A stretch of DNA of 64,000 bases from Lactuca virosa. Taxonomy: Eukaryota; Streptophyta; Magnoliopsida; Asterales; Asteraceae. Positions 11,444 to 23,800 of the stretch are shown here, one piece after another. A program made the position numbers and the translations under genes. The notes below the pieces were generated by a model that saw nothing but the letters and a program-made list of their open reading frames with translations, had not been told where the DNA came from and ran no database searches. The stretch spans positions 250,663,152-250,727,151 of the forward strand of contig CAKMRJ010005523.1 of NCBI GenBank assembly GCA_928212115.1, in the 5' to 3' direction. Within the stretch, counting starts at the first letter, position 1; every line of letters starts with the position of its first letter.

Positions 11444-12295
11444 TTATAGCAACGCTGGCTCTTCCTCTTGAACCAAGTTTGCTTCATTGTATTTGTCTTT
11501 CCACTTTGTGCATTCATAGCTAAAGTGCCCAAAGTCTCCACAATCATAGCAACGAATTCCACTTTTGTCACCTCAACCTTTTCCTCTTCCTCGGTCTCTT
11601 CCACCTCTTTCATAGTTTCCTCCATTTCCTCTTCCGTATCCACTACTTTCACCATGCCTGTGTTCACTTGCCATAAAGAGTTGATCCCGCTCTTCTTCTT
11701 TTTCATCATGGATTTTGAGCCTATTTTCATAGGCTTTTAACCTTCCTACCGCCTCTTCCAATGGCATACTTTCAAGGTCGGAGTATTGTTCAATAGAAGC
11801 TACAATTGGCAAATACTTTTTCGGAACGGAATTAAGAAATTTTCTAACAGTCACTTCTTCATCAAGAGATGAACCAAGACTTTTGAACTTCTCAACTATA
11901 CCAATTATCTTTCCCGAAAAGTCATTGATTGTCTCGTCATCCTTCTTTTTCAGCCTCTCCAATTCACCCCTTAATGTTTGCAACCTTGCCTTTTGTACCC
12001 GTTCGGTATCTAAATATCGAATCTTAATGGAGTCCCAAACCTCTTGTGCATCCTTATATTTAGCAATCTGCAAAAGAACATCTTCCGGGAGAGTGGGATA
12101 AATTATGGCTTTTGTAGTATAGTTTCTTTTCTCGTCCTCATCTTCTCCGAGTACCGTCTTCCAAAGGCCATGTGCTCTTAACACAGTTTCAACCAAAATT
12201 GACCATGAAGAGTAGTTTGTTTCCGTCAATTTCGGACACTACAGTGTGATACTCCCTTGTTCACGAATCGTTAATGCACCTGCGTTTTCTGTCAT
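11444..12295 (-). pseudogene. gag: Copia-type gag, broken by two nonsense codons
   Basis: One frame of 284 codons runs from ATG at 12295 to TAA at 11444-11446. It is interrupted by TAG at 12239-12241 (codon 19) and TGA at 11573-11575; the rest is open and in one frame. The core is the UBN2-type copia gag (motifs TETNYSSWSILVETVLRAHG, EVWDSIKIRYLD, EEVTVRKFLNSVP). An RG-rich linker follows, then one CCHC zinc knuckle (CYDCGDFGHFSYEC) after the second stop. A copia polyprotein would continue into protease and integrase, but this one ends shortly after the knuckle. The positions of the stops mean no intact Gag from this copy. Confidence 0.85.
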
Positions 12296-12568
12296 TTCTT
12301 GCAACACTTTCGAGTTTTAATAACGGTCTTGCTATGAATTTTTCGGTCCTTTCTTTCTTCCTTAAGTGAGCCTACGGTCTCCGGTCACCTGTGTCGGTCT
12401 AGGGTTAGTCGCTGGTCCTTACTGCAGCTTAATGGTCTTCTCCTATGTCGGTCTTCGGTCTCTTTACACCGGAATTTCCTTTCCAGCCGGTCTCTTCGGT
12501 CTTTGTTTCTCCTGCTGTGAATCACATGAAACTGTCTCCTTTTCTTTTACCCGATACCCAACCTGAGA

Positions 12569-12580
12569 GCTCTGATACCA
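12569..12580 (-). other. Primer binding site (initiator tRNA-Met) of the copia element
   Basis: Minus strand TGGTATCAGAGC, two bases from the 5' LTR end at 12583. Confidence 0.9.
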
Positions 12581-12582
12581 AA

Positions 12583-12959
12583 TGTTGGTTCAGCCCTCCC
12601 TCCTTCAGCGTATGAACAAATGAGATAAAGAAAAACAAATGTTATTTGTTGTTGTTGTACACGAGAAGAAGAAAAAGCAGATAGAGAAGTAAAGTATTTT
12701 GGACTCAAAGACTACACACCCTTTATTCAGCAAAACAAACAAGGCTATAAATAGCCTGTACATGTTCCACTAGGATAAACATAACACCCTAAAACCAACT
12801 AACTATTCCGAGAGAATAGGTTCCTTCAAAGGCCAGGTACACCACATGCATAATTAAGGGCTTCCCATGATCTGATCAAACACCATTTATTCAAAATAAC
12901 TAAATCAAACAAATACTAAATACTAAATATTAACTAATATTTATCAAGATTATCCAACA
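12583..12959 (-). repeat. 5' LTR (377 bp) of the gag-only copia element
   Basis: Begins tgttggttcag and ends ttatccaaca on the plus strand, giving TGTTG...CAACA inverted ends. Confidence 0.88.
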
Positions 12960-14043
12960 AATCTATATTTCTAAATTTTACATTAAATATAAGTAAACGA
13001 AAACAGGACCCACCGTCCCTCCATCTTCCTTCTCTCGTCCTATTCCTTTCCCCTCTTTTGACTCCATCTTCCTTCTCTCGTCCTATTCCTTTCCCCTCTT
13101 TTGACTTCTGTTTCAAACAATTTTAATCGCCGGAACAGTCACCCCTTTAGGCCTTTAAACTTTAAACCGGAGGAAACAAGGGAAGATTTGGAAAGTCGAC
13201 AGTGAAACGCCCCCGTGCAGTGCCGAAAAGTCCCTACACACAGGTGATAAACTCGCCTTCCCCTAAATAGTGTTGAGAACGCCAAACCACAACACTGATG
13301 AGCCTCACCTTCACCTCTGCCGACGGAAGATAAGAATGTCAACGATCAGGGGCTAACAGGAAAACAATTAGCTATTCACGTGATTACGTCGTTATGTGAG
13401 AACCAATGTGTGTATTCATGATATGGAAAGAAGACAATAAGATGCTCAAATTAGTCTAATTTCTACTTTATTTGCTCCCGGTATTGCTACTCCTAATGTC
13501 TTCATTAAAGTTCGATTAATGTTACCAGTGGTATCATTGTTTGGAGTTTAATTTAGAAATTAATTATAAGTATTCTTAAGTTTGTCTGGTTTTACTTGTG
13601 TCGCCGGAAGAAACGGCGGTGTCCTGAAATAGTGAGGTGGCCGGTAGCTATGGTAAACATTATAAAGTAAATTTAAAAAGAAAATAAGATCTACTATTTT
13701 TTAGTAATTAATTTCTAAACTAAATCGGTAAATATTAAAAAAAAAAATACTATGTTATTGCACAAAACTCATATAAAAAAAGGGAATCTCTGCTTTTAGT
13801 GTGGGACAAGTAGGAAGCTTCAAAGAAACTGGGAATGCAAATAAATAGCTTTATTCCTTAGCCTCCAAGAAAAAAAAAAGCTAATACCATTTTGTAGCAT
13901 TTTCCTTTCTAAAGCGATTGATTCCAAGTTGCGAAATCCACTGATCAACTTCCTAATCATCTATCATATTATTCTAATTCAACTCCCATACTAATTTTCA
14001 TCATTCCCCCTGTTTTTGTTGAAGATTCACAGCTAGAAAGAGA
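12960..14043 (+). promoter_or_regulatory. Upstream region of DCL2 (promoter and 5' UTR, unresolved)
   Basis: The 1.08 kb between the copia LTR and the DCL2 start codon is AT-rich. It holds a perfect 43-bp tandem duplication (13020-13062 and 13063-13105, CT-rich). No second gene is visible. The promoter and leader of DCL2 should be here; a TATA-like aaataaatagc lies near 13839. An intron in the 5' UTR cannot be excluded. Confidence 0.4.
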
Positions 14044-14819
14044 ATGGTTGTGATTAATGGTGAAACATCTGCCGATCAACTTCCGTTTGCAAGAAGGTTA
14101 GTATACGACCTTCCCTTGGTTTATGGTTCATTCAATTGAGATGCTCTATCACTTTTAATCACTGCTTTCATCATATCAATCGTCAACACTATGATTTACA
14201 CCAAATAAAATAGTGATGGTGAATATTATGATTTCCACCAAATATAGTGTTATCTTCATCATGAACCAAACATGTGGAAATATCAATAGTGAGCATCACC
14301 AACCCCACACTTGCCATTTTATTGTTCGTATATTAATATTAATAGCCTGTATTAAATAGAAAAAAAGACAAATATGTCTAGTCCCATCATATATTTTTTC
14401 AAGAAATAATAAAAAAGTAGCTCAACCAATAAAATGGCCATCAATTTGCATTGCCAAAATAATGACAGCAATATGAAAAATGGTGAAAGAAAAAAAAACG
14501 CAGATACAATCTGTTTTTTACATAGGATTTATCAATATATAATTTTTTCTTAAAATAATAGTGTGACTTTGTCATTTTAGAGACTCTTTACGATTTAGTA
14601 AATTTAGGCCTTAAAAGTTAATGTGAAATTGGAAATCTGCAATAACAACTCATAATTTTCAAACACCAAGAAAGATTGAAGAACATTGCAAAGTATGAAA
14701 TTTTCAAACCCTGTTTGAAACATTGCAAAAGCGCAGAAATCTTATTAATAGAATAAAAAATCTTACATTTTCAAACCCTAACGTTGCAAAGATGAAACTA
14801 AGAATCAGAAAATGAAATC

Positions 14820-14899
<80 letters not shown>

Positions 14900-17800
14900 T
14901 TGGTGGTATAGTGGAGAAAAAGAATTACATGAAGGAAAGATTGAAAGTACGAAATTTGAGAGTGAAATATGGTTAAATAAGGCATATTTATTTCTGATTT
15001 TTGCGAACTCATGAAGGCTTGAGAATGACATTGTTGCTAATTCATTCATAACCATGGTAATCAGCTAATCACATGTGTCGACCATTCAGGTTACCATATT
15101 TCTTGTTTTTATTTTTTATTTTTTGCAAGTATCAAGAGCCGAGAGCAAGTGAGAATCTGAATAGATTTTTTTTTTCGCTATATGCCTGTGTCTTGCGAGT
15201 ATCAGGAGCCGCCAAGAGCAAGTTGTCTAACATACCTACAACTTTGGGTCCTATAATAGAATATCTTAAATTTTTAGTCCCTTTCAAAATTTAGCTATGT
15301 TCCATTTCATCAAGTGAACTCCCTAAGGGTCGAGCCTATTCAAAACGATGTCGTTTTGGTTGCTACATCACTGTTTCTCAGATGACATCATCATTTTGCA
15401 AATGCCATCTGCAAAATTGATGGCTATTTTGCCGATTGGGCTAACTTTTGTTGAGTTCCAACCTCCATTCTAGTTGTCCTCATTTGACAAAAGAAAATTA
15501 CAACTTCTTGGAATTTTCTGACAACCTGAAAATTACAACATCTTGGAATTTGTTGATTGGGTTAACTTTGATGAAATTTTTTCGCCGATTGTGAAGACGA
15601 TGTCTATTCGAGTCGTACTCGGAATGGTTTCCAGTTTAGATCTTGAACTTGAGCAAATGGATGTGAAAACAATCTTTCTCCATGGTGATTTGGATGAAGA
15701 AATATACAAGGAGCATCCAGATGGTTTTAAGGTGCCAAAGAAAAAACATCTCATCTACAGATTAAAGAAAAGACTCATGGTCTTAAGTAAGCGCCAAAGC
15801 AGTGGTACGAGAAGTTTGACTTGTTAATGGTAAGTCACATGTACAAAAGAATTGTTGCAGACCTCTGTGTATACCTAAAGAAGTTTTTCAAATGATAAAT
15901 TTGTCAACCTTTTTCTATATGTAGATGATATGCCGGTAGTGGGCCAAGATGAAACCATGATCAACAACCCGAAGAAAGATTTTTCCAAGTTCTTTGATAT
16001 GAAAGACTTAGGCCCAACGCAACAAATATTGGGTGTTTGATAGTGAAAATACCCATTAAGGTTTTAGTGTATTCCATCTCTATAAATAGTACAAACGTAT
16101 ATACAGTATTTACAATAAGGACCCTACACTATACATGAGATACAAATAAATCATAAACTAACACCCTCATCAGTTTGAGCAGGGGGTTCATTATTGCTTA
16201 ACTTGTTTCGGAAGTCTAAAAATAACTATGTAGGAAGTCCTTTTGTAAATATATCAGCAAATTGATGAGCATATGGAACATGTAACACCCACACACACAC
16301 ACTTGACCAATGGCAATGCGTTACCTAATACAATGCAAATCTTTTTCCACATGTTTGGTTCGTTGGTGCTTAACTAGGTTAGAAGCCAATTACATGACAC
16401 TAACATTGTCACAGAAGACAACAGTAATATAAGATAATAGACATGAAAAATCAAGAAGCAGATTTCGAAGCATTAGCTACCCCCTCTACTCTACTTCGAC
16501 ACTAGACCGAGACACAACTTGTTGATGCTTGGAGGACCAAGATATAAGATTATCCCCAAGATAGACACAAAACACAGAAGTAGAGCGACGAGTTTGAGGG
16601 CAACCAATCCAATCAACATCGAAATAAGCAACTAAATGATCAACATCAGACGGACACATGTGAAGACCATGAGACATAGTACCCTGAAGATATCAAAGAA
16701 TGCGCTTGAGTGAAAAGAAATGAGGTTGATAAGGGTCATACATATAAATACATATTTGATGAACTGCATAGTCCATATTTGGACGAGTGAAAGTCATATA
16801 TTGAAGAGTACCATCCAGGCTTCAGAGTGGGGTCAGTAACCGACTTTCCAGCACCAGAAAGATTAAGTTTAGTGTCTGTGGGAGTGCTACATGGATTACA
16901 GTGCACAATCAATAATTTCTTTTACAAACGCAGCTTGTGAGAGGAATAAACCTTGCATAGTCCTAGTAGTAGTAATGTTGAGGAAGAAAGATAAAGGACC
17001 AAGATCTGTCATGGAAAATTTAGAGGACATCCGAGATATAACAAGAGATATTAAGGACATATCTGACGTGGTAAGAATAATGTCATCGACATACAGAAGA
17101 AGGTAGATAGCTTTAGAGCTACGATGAAAAATGGAAAAAGAAGTGTCAGAACGACTACTACGAAATCCAATGGATGATAGATAGACCGTAAAACACTGGT
17201 ACCAGGCGCAAGGAGCTTGCTTAAACCCGTATAAGGCTTTGTGCAATCGACATACATAAGCAGGGTGCTGAGGTTCTACATAACCTGGATGTTGTTTTAT
17301 ATAAACTTCCTTAGTGAGGTCGCCATGAAGAAACACATTCTTAATGTCAAGCTGATGAATAGGCCAATGTCGAGAGATGGCAATGCTTAGAAGTATGAAT
17401 GGTAGCGGGTCTAACAACAGGGCTGAACGTGTCGTTGAAATCTAAGTCAGGCTGTTAGGAGAAGCCTTGAGCAACTAGGCGTGCCTTGTAGCGGTCAAGC
17501 TTCCCATGGTGTCAAATTTGTCATGATAGAGCCATCGACAGCCAACAATGTTGGCACTGAGAGGAGAGACAAGATCCCAAGTTTGATTACAACTAAGAGC
17601 ATCCATTTCAGTATCCATGGCGGATTTCTAGTTAGGATCACACATGGATTGAAGGGTAGAGCGAGGAATCGGAGAGATGTCATAAGTAGAAGAAATATTG
17701 AGGATTTGACGAGGCTTTAAAGATCCAGTTTGAGAATAGGTTGTCATAGAGTCACGAGGAATATGATTCAACATAGGAGGAGGAGAGGAGGAAGTAGCAT

Positions 17801-20800
17801 AATCTAATGACTAGGGTGGGAAGAAGGAGAGGAGAAGACGTGGCATCCAAAGGAGAAGAGATGAGGGGATTCAATATACTAGATGAAGTAGCAGGCATAC
17901 GAAGGACATATGAGACATTTTCTGGAATCAAGTAGTCATATTCAGAGAGGTAGAGGGTGTTGAGTTAAAGTATTTGTAAGGAAAGTTATCCTCATCAAAA
18001 TAACATGTCAAGAAATAATGAGACATTGGGTTGTGAGTTCAAGGCATCGATGTCCTTTGTGACCCGGAGAGGGTCCAAGATAGACGCAAGATGTTGAGCG
18101 TGGTGAGAGTTTGTGAGGAGAGGTGGATGTGAGATTGGGATAATAGAGACGTCCAAATACGCGAAGATGATCATAGGAGGGAAACATGTCGAAGAAGACC
18201 TCAAAGGGTGTTTTAAAAGATAGAGTGGCCATGGAAAGGATGTTAAGGGTATGGACGACAGTAAGGAGAGATTCGGCCCAGAATTTAGTAGGCGATGATG
18301 CTTGAAAGAGATACGTACGAAGAATATTGTTAATTGTACAGATGACAAGTTTCACCTTACCGTTCTGGTGGGATGTGTAGGGGCATGAGAAACAAACATG
18401 TATGTAGCGAGAATGAAATTGATTTAGAAGAGATTGATTGCTATATTCACGACCATTATCACATTGAACACATTAAATTTCAGAATTAAATTGTGTTTTA
18501 ATATAAGCTTGGAAATTGCAAAACACAAAGTAAACATCAGATTTAGCACGAATGGGAAAGACCCACAAAAAAGGAGAGTAATCATCTAAAAAGTATATAG
18601 TATTCGAAACCACTAATCCTAAAACGGAGAAGTCCATAAATCGGAATGTATTAACTTAGATGTCTTTGTTGATGAAGACCGGAATAGAAGACGACATTGC
18701 TTTCCTAGTTGATATGCATGATAGAGAGAAAACTTATTTGAAGAAGACGTTATAAAATTGCGAGACTATAAAAACTTCAAAATTGAAGGGTCGGGATGCC
18801 CTAAGCGATGATGACAGACAGGGAGAGACACAATAACAAGACCAGTAGCAGCAGAGGAATGTGAAGAAGACTGAGTAATGGGATAGAGATCTACAGTATT
18901 ACCACATCGCTGGAGGAGGGCACATGAATCAACATCCTTAACGAAAAAACTGAACGGCCAAACATAACAGAAACAGAGTTGCCAGTGGTAAATTTACGAA
19001 CCAACACAAGATCTTTGACACCTTTGTTAGACAAAAGAATATGTTTTAGCATAAATTTATTTTGAGAGAGATGAGAGAAAGTGTGACTTGTGTGACTGAC
19101 CGGAAGCAAAGCACCATTACCAGCCATTATGGACTTAGAATTACATGAAGTAAGGAAAATCATGTTACCTTGATTAAATGACCCGTGAGAGCTTGTACCG
19201 GTGTCCATGTAGTAAATATTATCCGGAGGTGGTTGAACACACATTGCTTGAAAAATGGAGTTGAGATCAGTCATTTTTGAAGATGGAGTCGGAGCTCTGG
19301 ACCTTGACTGCCAAAAAAATCGTTGACTGCTATGGATTATGACCGCTATGGACTACGACTGAGGCCAACATGCTTGTTTTGTGTGAAATCGGGATGTCCG
19401 TGAGGCTGTTGCTGGATCGAAAAAGGAGAATGGGTCGACCGTAGAAGCTAATCCGGTTGGAGATGATGTACGAAATCAACTGGTGGGCCGACGGTGCTCC
19501 AAAGTTGGATAGATCGAGAGAATTTGGGCCGAAAGGAGCATAAGGATAGCACCATGGAGTGCTGATTCCCAGAACCAACCTGTTGAGAAGCTTGAAAAAA
19601 ATCTTGATTTGTTGGAATACGCTGACATAATGAGATTGTTGACCCAAAATATTTCCTGTAACTTGATTAGTACTAACATACAAACTAGAATTATCCCTCT
19701 AGAGGCAACCCGATTGTTATTCCGGTTTTTTTCCACAAGCTCAATTTCTATAATCTCATAGTCGAAATCAGACAATGCATCAACTAGATTCTTCAAGGTG
19801 TGGCGGAATTCGGTGATTGAGAATGCACCCTTTTTTGTATTTTTGAATTGATCTTGCAGCTAGAGCATGCATGACATTTTGTTGTTGAGGAAAATTTGTC
19901 CCGCTCATCCCAAAGATCTTTGGTAGTACAGTTATCACGTACGTGATATAATTTGAAGCAAATTTGGATCAACAGTAGAGTAAAAGCCAAGACTTAACAC
20001 GTGAATCAATGGAATCCCAATCTTCATCATCATCGCCCGTTGGTTTTGATTTTCCAGTAATATGACCCACAACTTTGGCACCTCTGCAAATATCAATAAG
20101 GATTCTTCGCCAAAGTTTGTATTTTGACTCGTCCACAGTTTAAAACTATTAAACTGAACTGATTATATACATTAGTCACCGCATTCGCAAGCGTTTGAGC
20201 AGTTGGGAAATTGGTAGAGGATGAGCCCGAGATGGACATAATTATGAAAATATAAAAACTCGCGAAATAAAAAACAATGAAATAACAACATGAAGCTTAC
20301 CATGGGCAGGAAGAGGATTGTAGGCGTATGGAGCACCAATCCTAGACGTCGTGATGATGAGAGATCTCGAGAAGATAAAACAGTAAGCAACGACGTCGAG
20401 TGAAGGCCGATGATGGAGTAACACCGGTGATTGTTGTTCGGCGGAAGCAGTCACGAGAAAAACTTGATGCAACAGACTATGATAGAGACAATAACGGTTG
20501 GATAGGAACCCAATATACTTGGAACACAAGCAAAACAACATGTACGATTCGTTGGGGATGATCGATTGTTGGAACAAAGAAGGAGACGCTGTGAAAAAAA
20601 GAGTATGTATCAAGAAGGAAGGATACATATGAGGCTTGATAGCATGTTTGATAGTGAAAATACCCATTAGGGTTTCAGTGTATTCCATCTCTATAAATAG
20701 TACAAATGTGCATACAATATTTACAATAAGGACCCGAAACTACACATGGGATAAAATAAATCATAAATTAACATTGGGCCTGAAAATTATATGTGATAGA

Positions 20801-23800
20801 AAATCAATAAAATTGTTCTTATCACAAGAGGAGTATATTGACATTGTGATCAAAAGGTTCAACATGGAAAAATGTCACGCCAGTTGATACACCATTGAAA
20901 AATCACTTCAAGTTGAGTAAGAAAATTGTCCTTTTGATAAAGAAAAAACAAGATGAAAACAATCCCTTATTCCTCTGCGGTAGGGAGCCTTATGTATGTG
21001 ATAGTGTATACACGACCTGATACCACTCATGTCATTGGTGTTCTGAGTAGATATCTAGGAAATTCGGGAAAGTATATACGTATAGCAATCCAAGTTATAT
21101 AAGTGTGTGGAATTATCAACAACGGAAGCCAAGTATATGGCCGCAATTAAGCTTAGAAGGAGATTATATGGCTAAAACATGTATCTTCGAGTATTAGGGT
21201 TTCCACAACAAGAGGACATCGTTTATTGTGATAGTCAGAGTGCTATGGACTTGATCAAGAACTTTATGTACCATTCCTTCACAAGACACAATGATATACG
21301 TTATCACTAGCTCAGAGAAGCAATTGAGGGAAGAAAATTAAAGTTATCAAAGGTCAACACAAATGACAATCATGCAGACAAGTTGACCAAGGTGGCGACA
21401 CAAGAGAAACACAAACTATGTGTCGACATAGATGGATTGAGGATTGTTAAATGGAGACTTGAGGGGGAAATTTGTTGAGTTCCAGCCTCCATTCTAGATA
21501 CCCTCCTTTGTTGATAAAAGAAAATGGCAACTTCTTTTGACATGATGAACACAAGAAATGGAGAGGCTAAAACGATGGCTACCATGGCTAGAAATAGAGG
21601 TTCTAACCATAGTTTGTAAATACATCCCAAACACACAGAGTTAGAGCGTAACACTAGATTGAGAGTGTTAGAAAGAGGTTTGTTTTTATTTTGTAATAAT
21701 TTAGTGTAAGAGTTGCTCTTATTGTAATTATTTTCTTGTATCAAATAAGAGAGTTTTCCGATACCAACAATTTTTGTTTATTTTTTGGAAAGTGGTTGAT
21801 GGAATTAGACATATTTGTCTTTTTTTCTATTTAATATTGTTATTTTTTTTCTTAATAAAGTTGTTTCAATAATACAATAACTAATTATATAAGAATATTT
21901 ATTTTGATTATAAATGTACATAATAATATAATTTATAAAGCTATTGCAAAGAAATATATATGCTAATTTTATAATTTTATAAAAGGCTAATAAGTACAAA
22001 GGTTGTTTTCAACAACTATGAAAGTTACTGAAAGAGGAATATACTTGAAATATTATTTTTGATGTTAAATATAGTGCAATGTGTTAGTGTACCCCGCATT
22101 GGTGTGACACGGTCCTTTTTGTCTCTATATATGTTGGGGTCTCTCTCCACAAGGGCTCTTTTGGAGAGACAATTTTGGGCTCTACATATTGTTTAAATGG
22201 TATCAGAGTCGGCGTCTTCATCCCAGTGGCTTAACATATCCTTGTCTTACTCATCGAGTCTCCTTCTTTGAGGGAGTGTTAGTGTATCCCACATTGGTGT
22301 GATACGGTCCCTTATGTTTCTATATATATGTAGGAGTCTCCCTCTCTCCTCAAAGGCTCTTTTGGAGAAAGATAATCTTGGGCTCCACATATGTTTACAT
22401 AACGGTTCGGAGAAGATTTATCGTTTATGCTATCTTTTACACTACTTTTATCAATTTGAGTGTAAAAGATAGTGTTAAGGGTTGAAGTTGGTCTTAGGGG
22501 TCCTAAATTTTGCTCGGATCATCTCCAACCCATCTCCATTCCCCCCCCCCCCCCCACCCCCCCCCATAAATGGAGTAAAAAATAGGGTAAATAGTGTTTC
22601 ATTTCCAACCCTACTCCATTTTTTACCCCAAAAAGTATATTCATAGAATATTCCATTTTTATAACTTATATATATTGTCAAATACACCCCTCTACTAATT
22701 AGATTTTAACAAATATATATTATATTTTACCTTAATATAAATTAGTATATAACATGATATTATAAATATTAAATATTGCATTTAAATTATAATTAGTAGA
22801 TAAAATAAACTAGAAATGTATAAAATAAAAATGAGAGAGACTAAAATTAGCAACCAAACTTCACCTCCATTTTTGGAGATATGAATAGTATTCCCCCATA
22901 TATGGGGGAATACTATTCATATCTCCAAAAATGGAGGTGAAAATGGGGTAGGGTTGGAGAAGAATGGGGGAAGAAATGGAGTTTGGGGGTGGGTTGGAGA
23001 TGCCCTCAGTACATGTAGAACATGTACAGTGGGTGTTGTTAGACCCATGTGATTGGCATAAACAGAAAAAAGAAAAGTTGTTTGATAGGAGTCGATGAGT
23101 TATAATTTTGTAAGACCTAGCGATGATATCATAGATGTGATTGCATTATTGAAGTTCTTGGATGTCTTTTATAACGAATTTAAGTTTTAAGGGATAGTTT
23201 ACTCAAACTTTTGATTAGTTGTAAATGCACTTTTCTTGATGCAATATTTTGTGTATTTTGATCAGTTATCAGATAGAAGCTCTGGAGCAAGCAATAAAAC
23301 AGAACACAATAGTGTTCTTGGAGACTGGATCAGGCAAAACATTAATTGCTATTATGCTTCTACGCCGCTATGCTTACCTGTTGCAAAAACCATCACCTTT
23401 CATTGCAGTTTTTTTGGTACCCACTGTTGTATTAGTCAAACAGGTTAGACCTTTACCATATTTCTTAATTTTTTTTCACACAATATGCTTTCTTACTTTT
23501 TTAACTTCAATCATGAGAGTTTGTATCCCTTATTGCTGTATAGCAAGCTGATAGTGTTAGAAAACATGTTGATCTGAAAGTGGAAGAATACTGGGGGGAA
23601 AAAGGTGTTGATCTTTTGAATGCTGCTGATTGGAAGAAGCAACAAGATGAAAACCAGGTATAAAAAAATCAACATTTGACTTGACACAGTGACCAGTATA
23701 AGTTTTGATTAATGATCATGTTGCAGCTACTGGTGATGACACCTCAAATTTTACTTAATGCTTTGAACCGTAGTTTTTTAAGCTTGGATAACATCAAGCT

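Larger units (their letters stand above)
11099..12959 (-). mobile_element. Gag-only copia-type LTR retrotransposon, 3' LTR truncated
   Basis: Direct repeats 11099-11411 and 12583-12959 flank only 1171 bp. On the minus strand the order is 5' LTR (12959 to 12583), tRNA-Met primer site (12580 to 12569), leader, gag (12295 to 11444), polypurine tract (11428 to 11412) and 3' LTR. The purine tract follows the gag stop by about 15 bases, so pol was never in this arrangement or was cleanly lost. The left LTR lacks about 65 bp of its end; the break is exactly at the terminus of the neighbouring gypsy LTR, so that element probably inserted here. This is a second gag-only element, of a different superfamily from the first. 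Confidence 0.82.
16034..20773 (-). mobile_element. Copia element B, full length but decayed, nested in copia A
   Basis: Short LTRs 16034-16163 and 20645-20773 (129-130 bp, tgtttgatagtg...taaca) flank 4.5 kb of minus-strand gag-pol. Perfect 5-bp target duplications ttggg lie at 16029-16033 and 20774-20778, and removing the element rejoins the RT of copia A. Polypurine tract (minus AACCCCCTGCTCAAAC) lies at about 16170-16188. The primer site next to 20645 (minus TGCTATCAAGCC) is only a poor match to tRNA-Met. Length 4740 bp fits a standard copia element. Coding parts carry stops and frameshifts. Confidence 0.88.
15449..21769 (+). mobile_element. Degenerate copia element A in DCL2 intron 1, itself hit by another copia
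   Basis: LTR start tgttgagttccaacctcc is seen at 15449 and again at 21473; the 3' LTR ends ataccaaca at 21769, preceded by a purine run (gagggggaaa). After about 80 bp of the 5' LTR the sequence passes directly into reverse transcriptase, so most of the LTR, gag, protease and integrase were deleted. Flanks acttt (15444-15448) and atttt (21770-21774) are a one-mismatch target duplication. It is transcribed in the same sense as DCL2. The pol is split at 16033/20774 by copia element B. Confidence 0.8.

Noticed and set aside
14704..15055. Tyr-Ile repeat proteins on both strands
   Set aside because: Products of the TA microsatellite.
22985..23035. Alternative short first exon for DCL2 (ATG at 23022 with donor in phase 2)
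   Set aside because: It would encode only four residues and none conserved, whereas 14044-14096 restores the FARSYQ motif.
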